Positions 26,745 to 36,884 are shown, counted from the first letter of the stretch. The stretch: 64,000 bases of DNA from Paenisporosarcina quisquiliarum (GCF_027563315.1 NZ_JAMKBJ010000007.1:62001-126000); one strand, 5' to 3'. Notes: a model not told the origin generated them from the letters alone. Translations and numbers: made by a program.

Positions 26745-27904
26745 CCGTCATCTCCTCTTATTATTGGTGCACACCATGCAAGGGCTAAAATTAACCAAAA
26801 GTGACGCCAATGAAGTGTATCAATGAAAGCGCTATTGAAGGTAAGACCAATTAAAGAAGCAACTATGATTGAGAAATAGGCGGCTGTCTCATTACTAGAT
26901 CGCTTATAGGATTGATAGGCTTTGTGAATGCTAATGGATAAGAGAAAGACAAAAAGAAAAACGCTCAGAATTCCATTTTCGGTTAAAATTCGGGCATACA
27001 AACTGTGCGGGGCAATCTGAAAAGTATATTCTGATTGTCCAGGTCCGATACCAATTGGATTTCTCAAGCCTGTTAAGATTGCTTCCTTTTGTGTTGCAAA
27101 ACGCGAATCATCATATCTTTGCAAGCTCAATCGAGATTGGAATAAGCTCTTTACAAATGGACTGTTTGCCAACCATATCAACACCGGTATACAAAGGATG
27201 CCAAGGCTAATAAATGTCTTTATTCTTTCTTTCAGAAGTTCTTTTTTTGCTAATGTAAGGTATACCAAGAAAGATATAACCCAATTCCCCCATGCCGCTC
27301 GAGAAAAACAAACGAAAATAGCGGTAAGCAGCAACAAAAAGGTAAATGCATAGAGTGTCTTCTTTATTTTTGAAGAGGTTTCATTTTCAAACAGACTAAT
27401 GGCATACAGAGATGGCATGATTAAAAATGGTCCAAAAACATTGGGATCTTTAAAGAATGCTTTCGCTCTCCCGAACATCAATAATAAATCGTCATAGGGA
27501 AGATAACGAAAATAAGCAAGAATTCCAATGACTGCAGATAGGACAGCCGTAATTAAATAACCATTCATAATGACTTTTAAGAGAGACGATTTTAATCTTT
27601 GACCAATGCCTACGATTGAAAACCAGGAAAACATTAAATAGATGGTGATAGCTAAATAAGCAACGCCCACTTGAAGTTCTCTGGCAGCGAGCAAAGAGGT
27701 TAATTGAAATATTAAAAACAATAACATTACAATGAGCGGAATAAACACATCTCGTGTAAAACTCGTAAGATATAAGAGCAAACTTCCTCCAATAACCAAT
27801 ACCATTAAAAAATCATATGGTGATGGCTCAATCAAAACGAATGAACTCGTCAGCATCGTAAAAAACAATAAATATGTAAACCATTTAGGGACACGCTCAA
27901 TCAT
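26741..27904 (-). CDS. O-antigen ligase/polymerase-family membrane protein (Wzy-like)
   Basis: 387 residues with about ten to eleven membrane segments. A longer loop carries SRLSLQRYDDSRFATQKEAI and the family-typical NPIGIGPGQSEY and PHSLYARILTENGIL (Wzy_C motifs). It probably polymerises lipid-linked repeat units outside the membrane. GAGGAG 7 bp before the ATG; that site lies within the end of the flippase gene. Confidence 0.85.
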   Translation of the reverse strand: MIERVPKWFTYLLFFTMLTSSFVLIEPSPYDFLMVLVIGGSLLLYLTSFTRDVFIPLIVMLLFLIFQLTSLLAARELQVGVAYLAITIYLMFSWFSIVGIGQRLKSSLLKVIMNGYLITAVLSAVIGILAYFRYLPYDDLLLMFGRAKAFFKDPNVFGPFLIMPSLYAISLFENETSSKIKKTLYAFTFLLLLTAIFVCFSRAAWGNWVISFLVYLTLAKKELLKERIKTFISLGILCIPVLIWLANSPFVKSLFQSRLSLQRYDDSRFATQKEAILTGLRNPIGIGPGQSEYTFQIAPHSLYARILTENGILSVFLFVFLLSISIHKAYQSYKRSSNETAAYFSIIVASLIGLTFNSAFIDTLHWRHFWLILALAWCAPIIRGDDG

Positions 27905-29195
27905 GAATGATCTCCTCTTGCTTTGGAGCGTTCATGGTACTCCAAGCAAAAATTCCGTGTATCAAATACCCAAGTGCACTCATTAAACTAATGCATACCA
28001 ACGAAGCGGATGGGCTGATGAAAAATTCCAATGCCAAAAATAATGAAAGACAAATTAATATAAATCGAATCAATTCGCTAATGAATTGTTTTCCAAGAGC
28101 ATTAAATACATAAAAATTAGCAGAAATTGGATTAATAATGATTTTCATGAAATATAAAACGGCTAAGATTTGTATGAATTCTGCTGCTGGAATCCACTGT
28201 TCCCCGAAAACAAGTTTTATCGCAAGATGGGCAAATATAGCGACTAGACCTATAATGACCAACCCCATATAAAACATTTTCTTCACCGTATCCCAAAAGA
28301 ATTGTCGGAATTTCTCAGGTGTATCTCTTGAAGTTATTGCTGCTTGAGACAAATATACTTGAGAAGCCGAAAATCCGATTAACCCCTCTGGTATCGTCAG
28401 TATCTTTTGCGCAAGGAAAAACCAGCCTGCCGTTTTCGCATCAAAATGAGCAGCTAAATAAAATATAGGCATCTGGCTTCCTAAACTATTAATCAATGCA
28501 GCCCAACTGGAAACAATGGGATAGGATTTATAACCGACTAACACCTTTAGTAACGATTTTGGTTTTATTTTAAAAGTTGTTGTCTTTGTTTTATTAATTA
28601 ATCGGAAGTAATCAAGAGATCCAGCAACTCTACCAATGATTTCTCCAATCAGTAATCCTAGTAAGCCTAAATTGAATAAGCCTAGACCAAGCTGAGCAGC
28701 TATTTGACTCGAATTCATTGTCATTTTCGCCCGGGATATCATCATGTATTGTTGTTGTCTCAAAGCCCAGCTGTTGAAACCCTGAAACAGCCCGATACCA
28801 AGTAAACTGAATGACAGCATCCACATGTAGGCGTCCAATGTTGGGACATTTAAGTATTGAGCAAGTGGAACAAAAAAGAAGAGTACAAATAATAATCCAC
28901 TTATAAGAAATGCAAAGCCAATCGATAAAACAAGTAAATGAAAAGCATCGTCATCATCTTCTGGAAGGGGGATTGCCATTTCATATCTTAAAGAAACGAG
29001 AATGGTTCCCGTAAATAAGAGGGATAAAAAAACAGAGTACACACCAAATTCTTCAGGTGTATACATTCTAGTTAACAATGGAGTTGTTAAGACAATTAAT
29101 AAATTTGATAAAGCTGTTCCTGCCATTAATACAGATAAACTTCTAAAAAATGGGTTAAATAATAATTTATTTTTCCACTGTAGAAATCGATTCAC
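27897..29195 (-). CDS. oligosaccharide flippase (Wzx-like, MOP superfamily)
   Basis: 432 residues, about twelve to fourteen membrane segments. The N-terminal SVLMAGTALSNLLIVLTTPLLTRMYTPEEFGVYSV is typical of the polysaccharide-transport family. It moves undecaprenyl-linked repeat units across the membrane. GTG start. It is the first of the assembly genes after the regulatory kinase/phosphatase pair. Confidence 0.9.
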   Translation of the reverse strand: MNRFLQWKNKLLFNPFFRSLSVLMAGTALSNLLIVLTTPLLTRMYTPEEFGVYSVFLSLLFTGTILVSLRYEMAIPLPEDDDDAFHLLVLSIGFAFLISGLLFVLFFFVPLAQYLNVPTLDAYMWMLSFSLLGIGLFQGFNSWALRQQQYMMISRAKMTMNSSQIAAQLGLGLFNLGLLGLLIGEIIGRVAGSLDYFRLINKTKTTTFKIKPKSLLKVLVGYKSYPIVSSWAALINSLGSQMPIFYLAAHFDAKTAGWFFLAQKILTIPEGLIGFSASQVYLSQAAITSRDTPEKFRQFFWDTVKKMFYMGLVIIGLVAIFAHLAIKLVFGEQWIPAAEFIQILAVLYFMKIIINPISANFYVFNALGKQFISELIRFILICLSLFLALEFFISPSASLVCISLMSALGYLIHGIFAWSTMNAPKQEEIIHD

Positions 29196-29237
29196 CTGAC
29201 CATAGCCTCACTCTCTTTCATTTCACTAATAACATTC

Positions 29238-29984
29238 CTATCCCTTCAGTGTTTTCGGCAAGAGCGTTTGGAATTCTTTACCTTCTACCACATGAATCGC
29301 ATTCAGTTGTAAATAGTCGACAAATTGTTTACCCATCTTTTGTTGAATGACGCGGTATGCTTGTTTAATTAAAAATGGACGCTGAGAAATATTATGTGCA
29401 TCAGAAGCAATGAAATGAACGATATGAGACTGGCATAGCTTCATCACAAATCGTTGCAGATTTTTTCCGTTTGAACCTGTAACACTGCCGGCCGTTATTT
29501 GTACAAGAGCACCTCGCTGAACCAAATCAAAAAGCTTTTTGGGTTCGCGAAGAAATTCCGCATTCTTTTCTGCATGCGCAATAATCGGGATATATCCTTT
29601 TAACTGAAGCTCATAAAAAATGGAATCAGTGAATTGAGGAATGTGATGTGTTGGAAATTCGATTAATACATATTTATGACTGTCCCCAAGCGTCAATGCT
29701 TGGTCAGCTAACTCATCAATCAATTCCCCATGAAGATGTATTTCCATACCCGGACAAATTGTTATCGGAATTTCTTTCAGTTGTAAGAATTCATTCAGTA
29801 TGCGAATAGAATATTTAATTTCATCCACATTTTGAATGAACACTCCATTACGATGATGAGGTGTTGCTACAATATGAGTTACTCCATTTTGTACTGCATT
29901 TTCTATAAGACGTATGGCTTCTATTTCGGTAGCCGGACCATCATCAAGCCCAGGTAAGACGTGATTGTGTATATCGACAAGCAA
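29238..29984 (-). CDS. CpsB/CapC-type tyrosine-protein phosphatase (PHP family)
   Basis: 248 residues. The manganese-binding PHP signature DIHNHVLPGLDDGP is at the N-terminus, with VATPHHRNG, IEFPTHHIPQF and HFIASDAHN later. The family dephosphorylates the cognate bacterial tyrosine kinase and so tunes polysaccharide length. TTG start after GGAGGG. It lies 13 bp after the kinase gene, as in YwqD-YwqE and CpsB-CpsD pairs. Confidence 0.92.
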   Translation of the reverse strand: MLVDIHNHVLPGLDDGPATEIEAIRLIENAVQNGVTHIVATPHHRNGVFIQNVDEIKYSIRILNEFLQLKEIPITICPGMEIHLHGELIDELADQALTLGDSHKYVLIEFPTHHIPQFTDSIFYELQLKGYIPIIAHAEKNAEFLREPKKLFDLVQRGALVQITAGSVTGSNGKNLQRFVMKLCQSHIVHFIASDAHNISQRPFLIKQAYRVIQQKMGKQFVDYLQLNAIHVVEGKEFQTLLPKTLKG

Positions 29985-29997
29985 ATTGGTCCCTCCC

Positions 29998-31308
29998 TTA
30001 ATAATAATAAGAATTTGATTGGATAGAGCTTTCTGCCTTGTTTAATATAGTTCCGATCAGTGGAGCTTGGACTTGTTTTAACTGTTCGATCGAGTAAATA
30101 GACTGTTCAAGCCTAGAAGTCTCTGCATTTACTACAAACAAGCAACCATCCACATTTTCAGAAACATGTAGTGTATCAGCAACTAGTAAGGGTGGAGTAT
30201 CGACAATTATAATATCAAATTGCTTTTTCAATTCGTCCAAGAAATATGCAAATTTTGGTGAAGACAAAAGCTCGGTAGGGTTTGGGGGAACGGGACCTGC
30301 ACTGATGAAAGAAAGGTTTGGTACTTTAGTGGGCTGAATGATATCTTCCAGAATATGATCACCTGCTAAATAGGATGTAACACCTAGTCTTTTCGGTAAT
30401 TGAAATAATTTGCGCCCAGTTGCTCTTCTTAAATCCGCATCAACATAAACCGTTTTCTTCTGATCCATCGCAAATACAATACTTAAATTTGCGCTAACAA
30501 AAGATTTTCCATCACCTGGCTCGGCACTTGTAACAAGCAACGTTTTAGCACTATTTTTTGATAGAACATAGAGGAGATTGGCACGAATGGAACGGAACAT
30601 TTCTGTAAAGACATCGTGGGGCTCAAGATCGTTTATGAGCTTTCCTTCTCCTGTAGGAATAACTCCGATGACAGGATATCCAAGAGCTTTTTCAGCTTTT
30701 TCAGGTGTATCGAGTACGGTGAAGAACATTTCTTTAATCAAAACAATAATATAACTAACCAAAAATCCAACAATTGCTGAAATGACAAAGAACAACACCG
30801 GATTTGGCTTAATGGATTTTGTGTCTTCACCGACTATAGCGGGACTTAATATATGGACATTTTCCAAATTCATTAACGATTTGATTTCTTCTTGGAATGT
30901 ATTTGCCAGTGTATTGGACAAGTTCGTTGCTTTTTCAGGAGTTTGCCCTTCAGCCAATATGGTTAATATTTGCGAATTGATGTTCGATTCAATTTTTACT
31001 TTTCTATTTAATTCCTCTTTCGTAAACGTTTCTTTTAGTGAACCATTTACTTTATTTAAGATGCGATTGCTCTTCATTAAATATTTATAGGTTTCTATCA
31101 GACGTAAGTTTGCTTCAATTTCCCCGCTGGAAACAACATCCGCCGTTGTGAAGTTAACAAGTACATCTGTTTTCGATTCAAATTTAGGTGGAATAGCAAA
31201 GCTACCAATACCTCCGATAAGGGTTATAAATAAAGTGACCAAAAAGATAAACTTCTTTTTCTTATAAAACAATTTAATAAAATCACGAATCTCAAATGAA
31301 CGTTTCAT
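29998..31308 (-). CDS. fused polysaccharide co-polymerase and tyrosine autokinase
   Basis: 436 residues. An N-terminal Wzz domain has two membrane segments (about 19-40 and 170-195). Then comes a cytoplasmic BY-kinase with Walker A SAEPGDGKSFVSANLS, A' VYVDADLRRATGRKLF and Walker B FDIIIVDTPPLLVAD, ending in a SYYY autophosphorylation tail. In most Bacillus species these are two genes (YwqC/YwqD, EpsA/EpsB); here they are one chain with a short extracellular loop. It controls chain length together with the phosphatase encoded next. Confidence 0.93.
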   Translation of the reverse strand: MKRSFEIRDFIKLFYKKKKFIFLVTLFITLIGGIGSFAIPPKFESKTDVLVNFTTADVVSSGEIEANLRLIETYKYLMKSNRILNKVNGSLKETFTKEELNRKVKIESNINSQILTILAEGQTPEKATNLSNTLANTFQEEIKSLMNLENVHILSPAIVGEDTKSIKPNPVLFFVISAIVGFLVSYIIVLIKEMFFTVLDTPEKAEKALGYPVIGVIPTGEGKLINDLEPHDVFTEMFRSIRANLLYVLSKNSAKTLLVTSAEPGDGKSFVSANLSIVFAMDQKKTVYVDADLRRATGRKLFQLPKRLGVTSYLAGDHILEDIIQPTKVPNLSFISAGPVPPNPTELLSSPKFAYFLDELKKQFDIIIVDTPPLLVADTLHVSENVDGCLFVVNAETSRLEQSIYSIEQLKQVQAPLIGTILNKAESSIQSNSYYY

Positions 31309-31312
31309 GAAG

Positions 31313-31966
31313 TTAATAGGCCCCCTTACCTCTCCAAATTGCTACAATTGTCAGCATTAGAATTTTCATATCCAGTTTAAAAGAACAATTATTAACGTAA
31401 TATAGATCATGGTCGATTTTATGCCCGTGACAACTATCAGCTCGCCCATTTACTTGTGCCCAACCAGTTAAGCCGGGTTTCATCGATAGCCGCTTCATTT
31501 GAAGGTCATTGTAACAGTTTGTAATTTCCGGAATTTCTGGTCGAGGCCCAATCAAACTCATTTCGCCTCGTAACACATTCAAAAGCTGAGGCAGCTCATC
31601 AATACTTGTTTTTCTTAGAATCGCACCAACTTTTGTCACCTCGGAATTATGAGGCGATTTAAAAATAAAATCATTTGGAACTCCGTCATTCCAATGGAAG
31701 CTAAGTTTACTGGTATTTGAAACGCTATTCTTCATCGTTCGAAATTTAAGTATCTGAAAAGGTTGATTTAAAAGGCCCGTCCTAGTTTGAGTAAACAGAA
31801 GAGGTCGCCCCGAAAAAACTAATAAGAGTAAAGCAACCAAGGGATATAGCGGAATCAATAAAATTAGTAATATTGACGATACACACAAATCCAAACAGCG
31901 TTTTCCAATACGCCGATAAATCCAAAGTGTGTTTTGTACTTGCATTAATGAACGAATTCTTTCCAG
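31313..31966 (-). CDS. undecaprenyl-phosphate sugar-1-phosphate transferase (initiating)
   Basis: Transfers the first sugar-1-phosphate to undecaprenyl phosphate. One membrane helix follows KRCLDLCVSSILLILLIPL. The catalytic core has PLLFTQTRTGLLNQPFQILKFRTMKN, RKTSIDELPQLLNVLRGEMS and LIGPRPEIPE, and ends with LSMKPGLTGWAQVNGR. The start is unusual: AAGGAGGAG is followed at the right distance only by CTG (31966); the next ATG is at 31945 and an ATG at 31993 lies before the ribosome site. First gene of the ten-gene polysaccharide operon. Confidence 0.9.
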   Translation of the reverse strand: MERIRSLMQVQNTLWIYRRIGKRCLDLCVSSILLILLIPLYPLVALLLLVFSGRPLLFTQTRTGLLNQPFQILKFRTMKNSVSNTSKLSFHWNDGVPNDFIFKSPHNSEVTKVGAILRKTSIDELPQLLNVLRGEMSLIGPRPEIPEITNCYNDLQMKRLSMKPGLTGWAQVNGRADSCHGHKIDHDLYYVNNCSFKLDMKILMLTIVAIWRGKGAY

Positions 31967-32071
31967 ATTCGCTCCTCCTTCAAAAAAATACATTTACGAA
32001 TCTAATCTATAACCTACTTGATTATATTCCGCCCCGCCTTACCAAAGAACTATGATTTGGACAACAACAAA

Positions 32072-32109
32072 AAAACACGCCTCTCGATATGAATCGAAAG
32101 ACGTGCTTG
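32072..32109 (-). terminator. ssrA terminator
   Basis: On the minus strand, GCACGTCTTTCGAT pairs with ATCGAGAGGCGTGT (a few wobbles) followed by a run of T. It lies about 36 bp past the mature tmRNA 3' end. Confidence 0.88.
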
Positions 32110-32144
32110 ATGGTTATTTATTCCATCTACATGAAAAATGTAAA

Positions 32145-32496
32145 TGGAGACGGCGGGAATCGAACCCGCGTCCAGAAACTCCAACACTTAAGCTTCTACG
32201 CGTGTATCTTGCCTATTAAGTTTCGCGCAGCATTATGCCGACAAGCGGGCGTCTTGTGCGCTAACTTGAAATTCTCTTCTCGGCGGCTCAAGTCGCACCG
32301 ACGATCGTATCCCACTAAGAGTGAGCTCGTACAGGACCACATGGGCGATGGTCAAGACAAGCAACATTGTCAGCTTACGCTGCGAATGCTAGGTTTTGGT
32401 TTTTGCCAGTTATTATAAAATGACGTTGATACGGAGCCGATCCCTCCGACGCGCAACTCAAGCTCAGACCATCCCTGTCGAATCCGTAACGTCCCC
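32145..32496 (-). ncRNA. ssrA: tmRNA
   Basis: Rescues stalled ribosomes together with SmpB. The tRNA-like ends pair: 5' GGGGACG (32490-32496) with 3' CGTCTCC before the discriminator A at 32145. The T arm GGTTCGATTCC is visible near the 3' end. The tag frame (32375-32407) reads GKNQNLAFAA then TAA, so the tag is A-GKNQNLAFAA with the usual proteolytic C-terminal Ala-Ala. The 3' CCA is not encoded; TTT follows. Length 352 nt is normal for Bacilli. Confidence 0.95.
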
Positions 32497-32584
32497 TTAA
32501 AAGGATTATCATAAAGTCTTTTAACTCTTTATGAAAATGGATGTTCGGGTGAACAAAAAGTTCATCTGGCAAAGCTGTAACTCT

Positions 32585-32613
32585 ATTATAAGACAAAATT
32601 GGTCAAACTTCAA
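32585..32613 (-). promoter_or_regulatory. predicted ssrA promoter
   Basis: Minus-strand -35 TTGAAG (32608-32613), 17-bp spacer, -10 TATAAT (32585-32590), located between the smpB stop and the tmRNA. It would give a precursor with a leader of about 80 nt. Confidence 0.65.
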
Positions 32614-32619
32614 GTGCCA

Positions 32620-33087
32620 TCAATCTTGGTTACGGGATTTAAACGCACGTTCAATATCTCGCTTTGCTTCTTTCTTCTTGAGATCATCGCGTTTATCGTA
32701 ATTCTTTTTCCCTTTACCCATGCCGATTAATACTTTGGCAAAGCCGTCTTTCATGTACATCTTGATAGGAATGATTGAATAGCCATCCTGTTTTGAAAGA
32801 CCGATCAATTCACTGATCTGCTTTTTATGCAGTAACAGTTTACGAGAACGCAAAGGTTCATGGTTGAATCGGTTTCCTTGTTCATAAGGACTGATGTGCA
32901 TATTCGAAATCCATGCTTCATTGTTGCGAATGCGGACGAATGCATCTTTCAGCTGGACTTTCCCGTTGCGGACGGATTTGATTTCCGTACCTTGAAGCAC
33001 GATTCCAGCTTCAATTGTTTCGTCAATAAAATAATCGTGATTGGCTTTTTTATTCTGCGCAACCACTTTCCCGGTTCCTTTTGGCAT
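32620..33087 (-). CDS. smpB: SsrA-binding protein
   Basis: 155 residues, a small beta-barrel RNA-binding protein that positions tmRNA in the ribosome. Family blocks: [28 protein letters not shown], and the basic tail [25 protein letters not shown] that reads the empty mRNA channel. It lies between rnr and ssrA in the conserved order. Confidence 0.98.
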   Translation of the reverse strand: MPKGTGKVVAQNKKANHDYFIDETIEAGIVLQGTEIKSVRNGKVQLKDAFVRIRNNEAWISNMHISPYEQGNRFNHEPLRSRKLLLHKKQISELIGLSKQDGYSIIPIKMYMKDGFAKVLIGMGKGKKNYDKRDDLKKKEAKRDIERAFKSRNQD

Positions 33088-33106
33088 CTGTCTACACCTC
33101 GCTGTT

Positions 33107-33131
33107 TGAAAAGAGCGGCTATCCGCCGCTC
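33107..33131 (-). terminator. hairpin between rnr and smpB
   Basis: GAGCGGC pairs with GCCGCTC (loop GGATA) followed by CTTTTC on the minus strand. The short T tract suggests a leaky terminator or an mRNA-stabilising hairpin. Confidence 0.55.
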
Positions 33132-33138
33132 CTTTACC

Positions 33139-35463
33139 TTACTTTTTCTTACGCTTACGACTGCTTTTGTTTTTCTTGGCAATGTCTTCATAAAACTTTT
33201 TCTTTTGATTCACGCCTTTTTTCGGTCCTGGTGATGATTTATCAGAAGAAGATTTACCTCTCCCTGCACCTTCTTTTCGTTTCGCATGAATGACTTTTGG
33301 CGTTTCCTTGCGAGGAGGACGATTGAAAGTTTTAACCATACCGACAATTTCAAAGTCGATTGCAGACTCTTCAGGTTTAACAGATGTCACACGAACAGTC
33401 ACTTCATCCCCAATGCGGAATTGTTTTCCTGCTCGTTCACCGATCATCATCATTTGACGATCATCAAATCGGTAATAGTCATCTGTCATATTGCTTACAT
33501 GTACGAGTCCTTCAATTGTATTCTGCAGTTCGATAAACATACCAAAGTTCGTTACAGAGCTGACAATCCCTTCAAACTCTTCACCAATCTTATCTGCCAT
33601 GTATTGTGCTTTCTTCAATGATTCAGTATCACGCTCAGCATCAACTGCTCGGCGTTCACGTCCAGATGTGTGGTCAGCAATTTCATCCATCACTGCTCCC
33701 CAATGTGCAACTGTCGGTTGTGATACATCTCCATTAATCAAATACGTTCGAATTAATCGATGAACGATTAAATCCGGATAACGGCGAATAGGTGAAGTGA
33801 AATGCGTATAGTACTCCGTCGATAACCCGAAATGGCCTAAACTTTCCGCGTGATACTTCGCTTGTTGCATCGAACGCAACATCATCGTTGAAATAACCGG
33901 TTCTTCCGGCAATCCCTCGATTGACTCAACGATTTCCTGCAAGGCACGTGGATGAATTTCATTCCCTGAACCTTTTACTACAATACCGAAGTTAGTAATG
34001 AATTCAAAGAAGCGTTGAAGTTTCTCAGGTTTAGGATCTTCGTGAATACGGTAGATGAACGGTACATCCATCCAGTGGAAATGTTCCGCAACCGTTTCGT
34101 TCGCTGCGAGCATGAATTCTTCAATCAGGCGTTCAGCGATTGTACGTTCACGAATGACAACATCCGTCGGCCATCCATCTTCGTCCACCAAAATTTTTGA
34201 TTCTTTAAAGTCAAAATCAATTGCACCACGGTCTGCACGTTTTTGACGTAAAACTTCAGCCAGTTCTGCCATCAATTCAAACATTGGAACCAAATCTTTG
34301 TAGCGTTCTCGAAGTGCTTCATCTTTTTCTTCGACAATTTTGTAAACATCTGTGTAAGTCATACGTTCTTTCGTTTTGATAACACTTTGGAAAATTTCGT
34401 GTGACACGACTTTCCCGCTGCCATCAATGACCATTTCGCATGACAAAGTCAGACGGTCCACTTTTGGATTCAATGAACAAATTCCGTTAGAAAGACGGTG
34501 AGGAAGCATTGGGATTACACGGTCAGTCAAATAGACACTCGTCGCACGTTCGTATGCTTCCGTATCCATTGGAGACCCATCCGTTACATAATGACTGACG
34601 TCTGCAATGTGTACCCCAAGTTTGTATGTCCCATCTGGGTTCTTAGTGACCGTTACAGCGTCATCCAAGTCTTTTGCATCTGCTCCATCTATTGTCACGA
34701 TTACTTCATTACGAAGATCGCGTCGTCCTTCCAAATCAGCTTCAGATATTTCGTCAGGTACTGCATTTGCCTGATCCAACACCGGTTTAGGGAATTCTGT
34801 TTCAATTCCATGCTTATGGATGATGGATAAAATATCGACACCAGGGTCGTTTTTATGACCAAGGATTTGTGTCACCATACCAGTTGCTGATTTACGACCT
34901 TCTGGCCATCCAGTAATTTCTACAACTACTTTATGCCCTTCCATCGCACCAAGTGTATCTTCTTTTGCAATGAAAATATCCATGGAGATTTTTTTATCAT
35001 CCGGAAGTACGAAACCAAACCCTTTATTGTCCTGGAACTGCCCGACCACTTTCGTGATGCCTCGTTCCGTAATTTTGGTAATCGAACCTTCACGACGATC
35101 GCCCGAGCTTGAGCTCGATACCCTTACTAATACGGTATCTCCATTCATAGCTCCATTGATTTCTGTTGGTGGAATGAATATATCATCCATACCTTCTTCT
35201 TCCGGTGAAACAAATCCAAATCCGCGTGGATGTCCAATAAACTTCCCTTTTAATAAATTCATTTGTTGCGGGAGTCCATAACGGTTGGATCTTGAGCGGA
35301 TGACGTCCCCTTGCGTTTCCAGTCGGGCAAGCGTCTTCACTAATTCCTTAAATTCCTCGGAATACTCCAGCTCAAGCTTTGATTCTAATTCCTGAACGGT
35401 CATTGGTTTATAATCTTCTTCTCGTAATATCGTGAATAATTGTTCTTCTAAAGATTGTTCCAT
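33139..35463 (-). CDS. rnr: ribonuclease R (3'-5' exoribonuclease)
   Basis: 774 residues. N-terminal winged helix and cold-shock-like domains ([18 protein letters not shown] near residue 72). The RNB catalytic domain from about residue 240 has [15 protein letters not shown], the acidic metal site, and [20 protein letters not shown]. An S1 domain is at about 620-700, and the Lys/Arg-rich tail helps unwind structured RNA. It degrades structured RNA and non-stop mRNA, in keeping with its place beside smpB-ssrA. Confidence 0.97.
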   Translation of the reverse strand: MEQSLEEQLFTILREEDYKPMTVQELESKLELEYSEEFKELVKTLARLETQGDVIRSRSNRYGLPQQMNLLKGKFIGHPRGFGFVSPEEEGMDDIFIPPTEINGAMNGDTVLVRVSSSSSGDRREGSITKITERGITKVVGQFQDNKGFGFVLPDDKKISMDIFIAKEDTLGAMEGHKVVVEITGWPEGRKSATGMVTQILGHKNDPGVDILSIIHKHGIETEFPKPVLDQANAVPDEISEADLEGRRDLRNEVIVTIDGADAKDLDDAVTVTKNPDGTYKLGVHIADVSHYVTDGSPMDTEAYERATSVYLTDRVIPMLPHRLSNGICSLNPKVDRLTLSCEMVIDGSGKVVSHEIFQSVIKTKERMTYTDVYKIVEEKDEALRERYKDLVPMFELMAELAEVLRQKRADRGAIDFDFKESKILVDEDGWPTDVVIRERTIAERLIEEFMLAANETVAEHFHWMDVPFIYRIHEDPKPEKLQRFFEFITNFGIVVKGSGNEIHPRALQEIVESIEGLPEEPVISTMMLRSMQQAKYHAESLGHFGLSTEYYTHFTSPIRRYPDLIVHRLIRTYLINGDVSQPTVAHWGAVMDEIADHTSGRERRAVDAERDTESLKKAQYMADKIGEEFEGIVSSVTNFGMFIELQNTIEGLVHVSNMTDDYYRFDDRQMMMIGERAGKQFRIGDEVTVRVTSVKPEESAIDFEIVGMVKTFNRPPRKETPKVIHAKRKEGAGRGKSSSDKSSPGPKKGVNQKKKFYEDIAKKNKSSRKRKKK

Positions 35464-35506
35464 GTTACATCCCTCCTTCTCTCAGCGTGTGCGTGCATGG
35501 CCGTTT

Positions 35507-36253
35507 TTACACATGCCAGTCAAGCGTTTGTAAAAATTCTAAAATATCTACGTGCAATTGTTCTTTTTCCTGATCAAGTGTAATTACATGGCCAGATTGT
35601 TCATACCATTTTATTTGTTTCTCAAATGATTCTGCCTGATTATATATAATATTGGCGGAGTCCACATCAATGACACTATCTTGACGGCCTTGCACAACAA
35701 ATAGTGGTGCATACACATGATCTACATGATCACGAACGTCATACACGAGATTTCGTAAATCAGGAAGTGAATCCATCGAAGTCTTTTGTAGTGCTTCTAC
35801 TTCTTCTTCGATAAGTGAAGCGTCTTTTCCTTCATAACGCTTATAATCGCGCGCATATTTTAAAACACCTTCGTACATGAGTTCTGTTGTCTTCATGGAC
35901 ATTGGCGCGCACATCGTCACGATTCCCTTTACAGGAACGGTATACCCTAATTTTAGAGAAAAGACACCACCTAATGATAAACCGGCCACAGCAATTTCTT
36001 CATACCCAGCAGCCTTCAATTGATCATAGCCACGCATGACGTCTTTCCACCAATCTGCAGGGCCAGATTGAATCAATTCTTCCGGTGGAACACCATGCCC
36101 TTTATAGTGAGGAGCCAGTGATGTGTAGCCATTTTTTTCTAAAAAACGTCCAAGCATGCGTACATCCGATGAGTTTCCCGTAAATCCATGCAATAACAAT
36201 ACGGCTCTTTTACCCGCCTCAAAAAAGAACGGTTTGGGTTGCGCGATTCGCAT
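35507..36253 (-). CDS. est: carboxylesterase, alpha/beta hydrolase
   Basis: 248 residues, homologous to Geobacillus Est30 / B. subtilis YvaK. Oxyanion segment [21 protein letters not shown], nucleophile Ser in [14 protein letters not shown] (near residue 94), Asp in [16 protein letters not shown], and His in [13 protein letters not shown]. It hydrolyses short-chain acyl esters; the physiological substrate is not known. Position secG-est-rnr is conserved in Bacilli. Confidence 0.94.
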   Translation of the reverse strand: MRIAQPKPFFFEAGKRAVLLLHGFTGNSSDVRMLGRFLEKNGYTSLAPHYKGHGVPPEELIQSGPADWWKDVMRGYDQLKAAGYEEIAVAGLSLGGVFSLKLGYTVPVKGIVTMCAPMSMKTTELMYEGVLKYARDYKRYEGKDASLIEEEVEALQKTSMDSLPDLRNLVYDVRDHVDHVYAPLFVVQGRQDSVIDVDSANIIYNQAESFEKQIKWYEQSGHVITLDQEKEQLHVDILEFLQTLDWHV

Positions 36254-36352
36254 TCAAAAAACCTCTCCTTTACAAAACACATCATTCAAACAGTATGTAT
36301 CTAAATAATATTTTTATTAAAGCAACCAACTTTTTCCATCAATTAATAAAAT

Positions 36353-36386
36353 AAGAAAACGCCTAACCAATTCAGTCGGTCAGGCG
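36353..36386 (-). terminator. terminator downstream of secG
   Basis: CGCCTGACC pairs with GGTTAGGCG (one G-U) followed by TTTTCTTATTTT on the minus strand. It separates secG from est, so est-rnr-smpB probably receive only read-through or their own promoter. Confidence 0.78.
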
Positions 36387-36401
36387 GTTCGTATGTGTTG
36401 A

Positions 36402-36638
36402 TTATAATTTTGTTACGGCAATTGCCAGTATAAAAAATAATACGGCTAATACAATCGTTACACGGTGCAAGACAAGATCAATACCTCTTGCTTTTTGCTT
36501 CCCGAAAAGTTGCTCAGCTCCGCCAGAGATGGCACCTGATAAACCTGCACTTTTCCCTGATTGTAACAACACAACAACGATTAATGCTAGCGAAACGATG
36601 ACGAGTAAAGTCAATAAAAACGCATGCATTTGTTCCAC
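36402..36638 (-). CDS. secG: preprotein translocase subunit SecG
   Basis: 78 residues with two membrane helices (residues 5-25 and about 54-74) joined by a Gly-rich loop ([24 protein letters not shown]). It is the small accessory subunit of the SecYEG channel. Confidence 0.95.
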   Translation of the reverse strand: MEQMHAFLLTLLVIVSLALIVVVLLQSGKSAGLSGAISGGAEQLFGKQKARGIDLVLHRVTIVLAVLFFILAIAVTKL

Positions 36639-36668
36639 CTCCCGATCAGAAACATCACAACAAGAACT

Positions 36669-36697
36669 ATTTTACCAAATAATAGAGACAAGCACAA
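36669..36697 (-). promoter_or_regulatory. predicted secG promoter
   Basis: Minus-strand -35 TTGTGC (36692-36697), 17-bp spacer and -10 TAAAAT (36669-36674), about 30 bp before the secG start. Confidence 0.6.
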
Positions 36698-36884
36698 TAA
36701 GGTAAGAGAAATACAATACGAATTATGTCAGATTATTTGATAAAATGATAGAATCTTGAAGAAAAGTTTGAAGAGTCGTTCTTTTACTATGTTTATAGGA
36801 CATTTCGAACACATTCTTATGCATGATTAATAGAATCGAAAGTGCAGGATTGTGCTTTAAGCTAGACAGAGAAAGGAATTAACA

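Noticed and set aside
21312-31993. Horizontally acquired island
   Set aside because: No integrase, tRNA-bounded ends, transposase or direct repeats were seen around the polysaccharide operon; base composition looks slightly AT-richer, but I could not compute it reliably.
32089-32418. 109-codon plus-strand open frame
   Set aside because: Antisense to the tmRNA and its terminator; no ribosome site.
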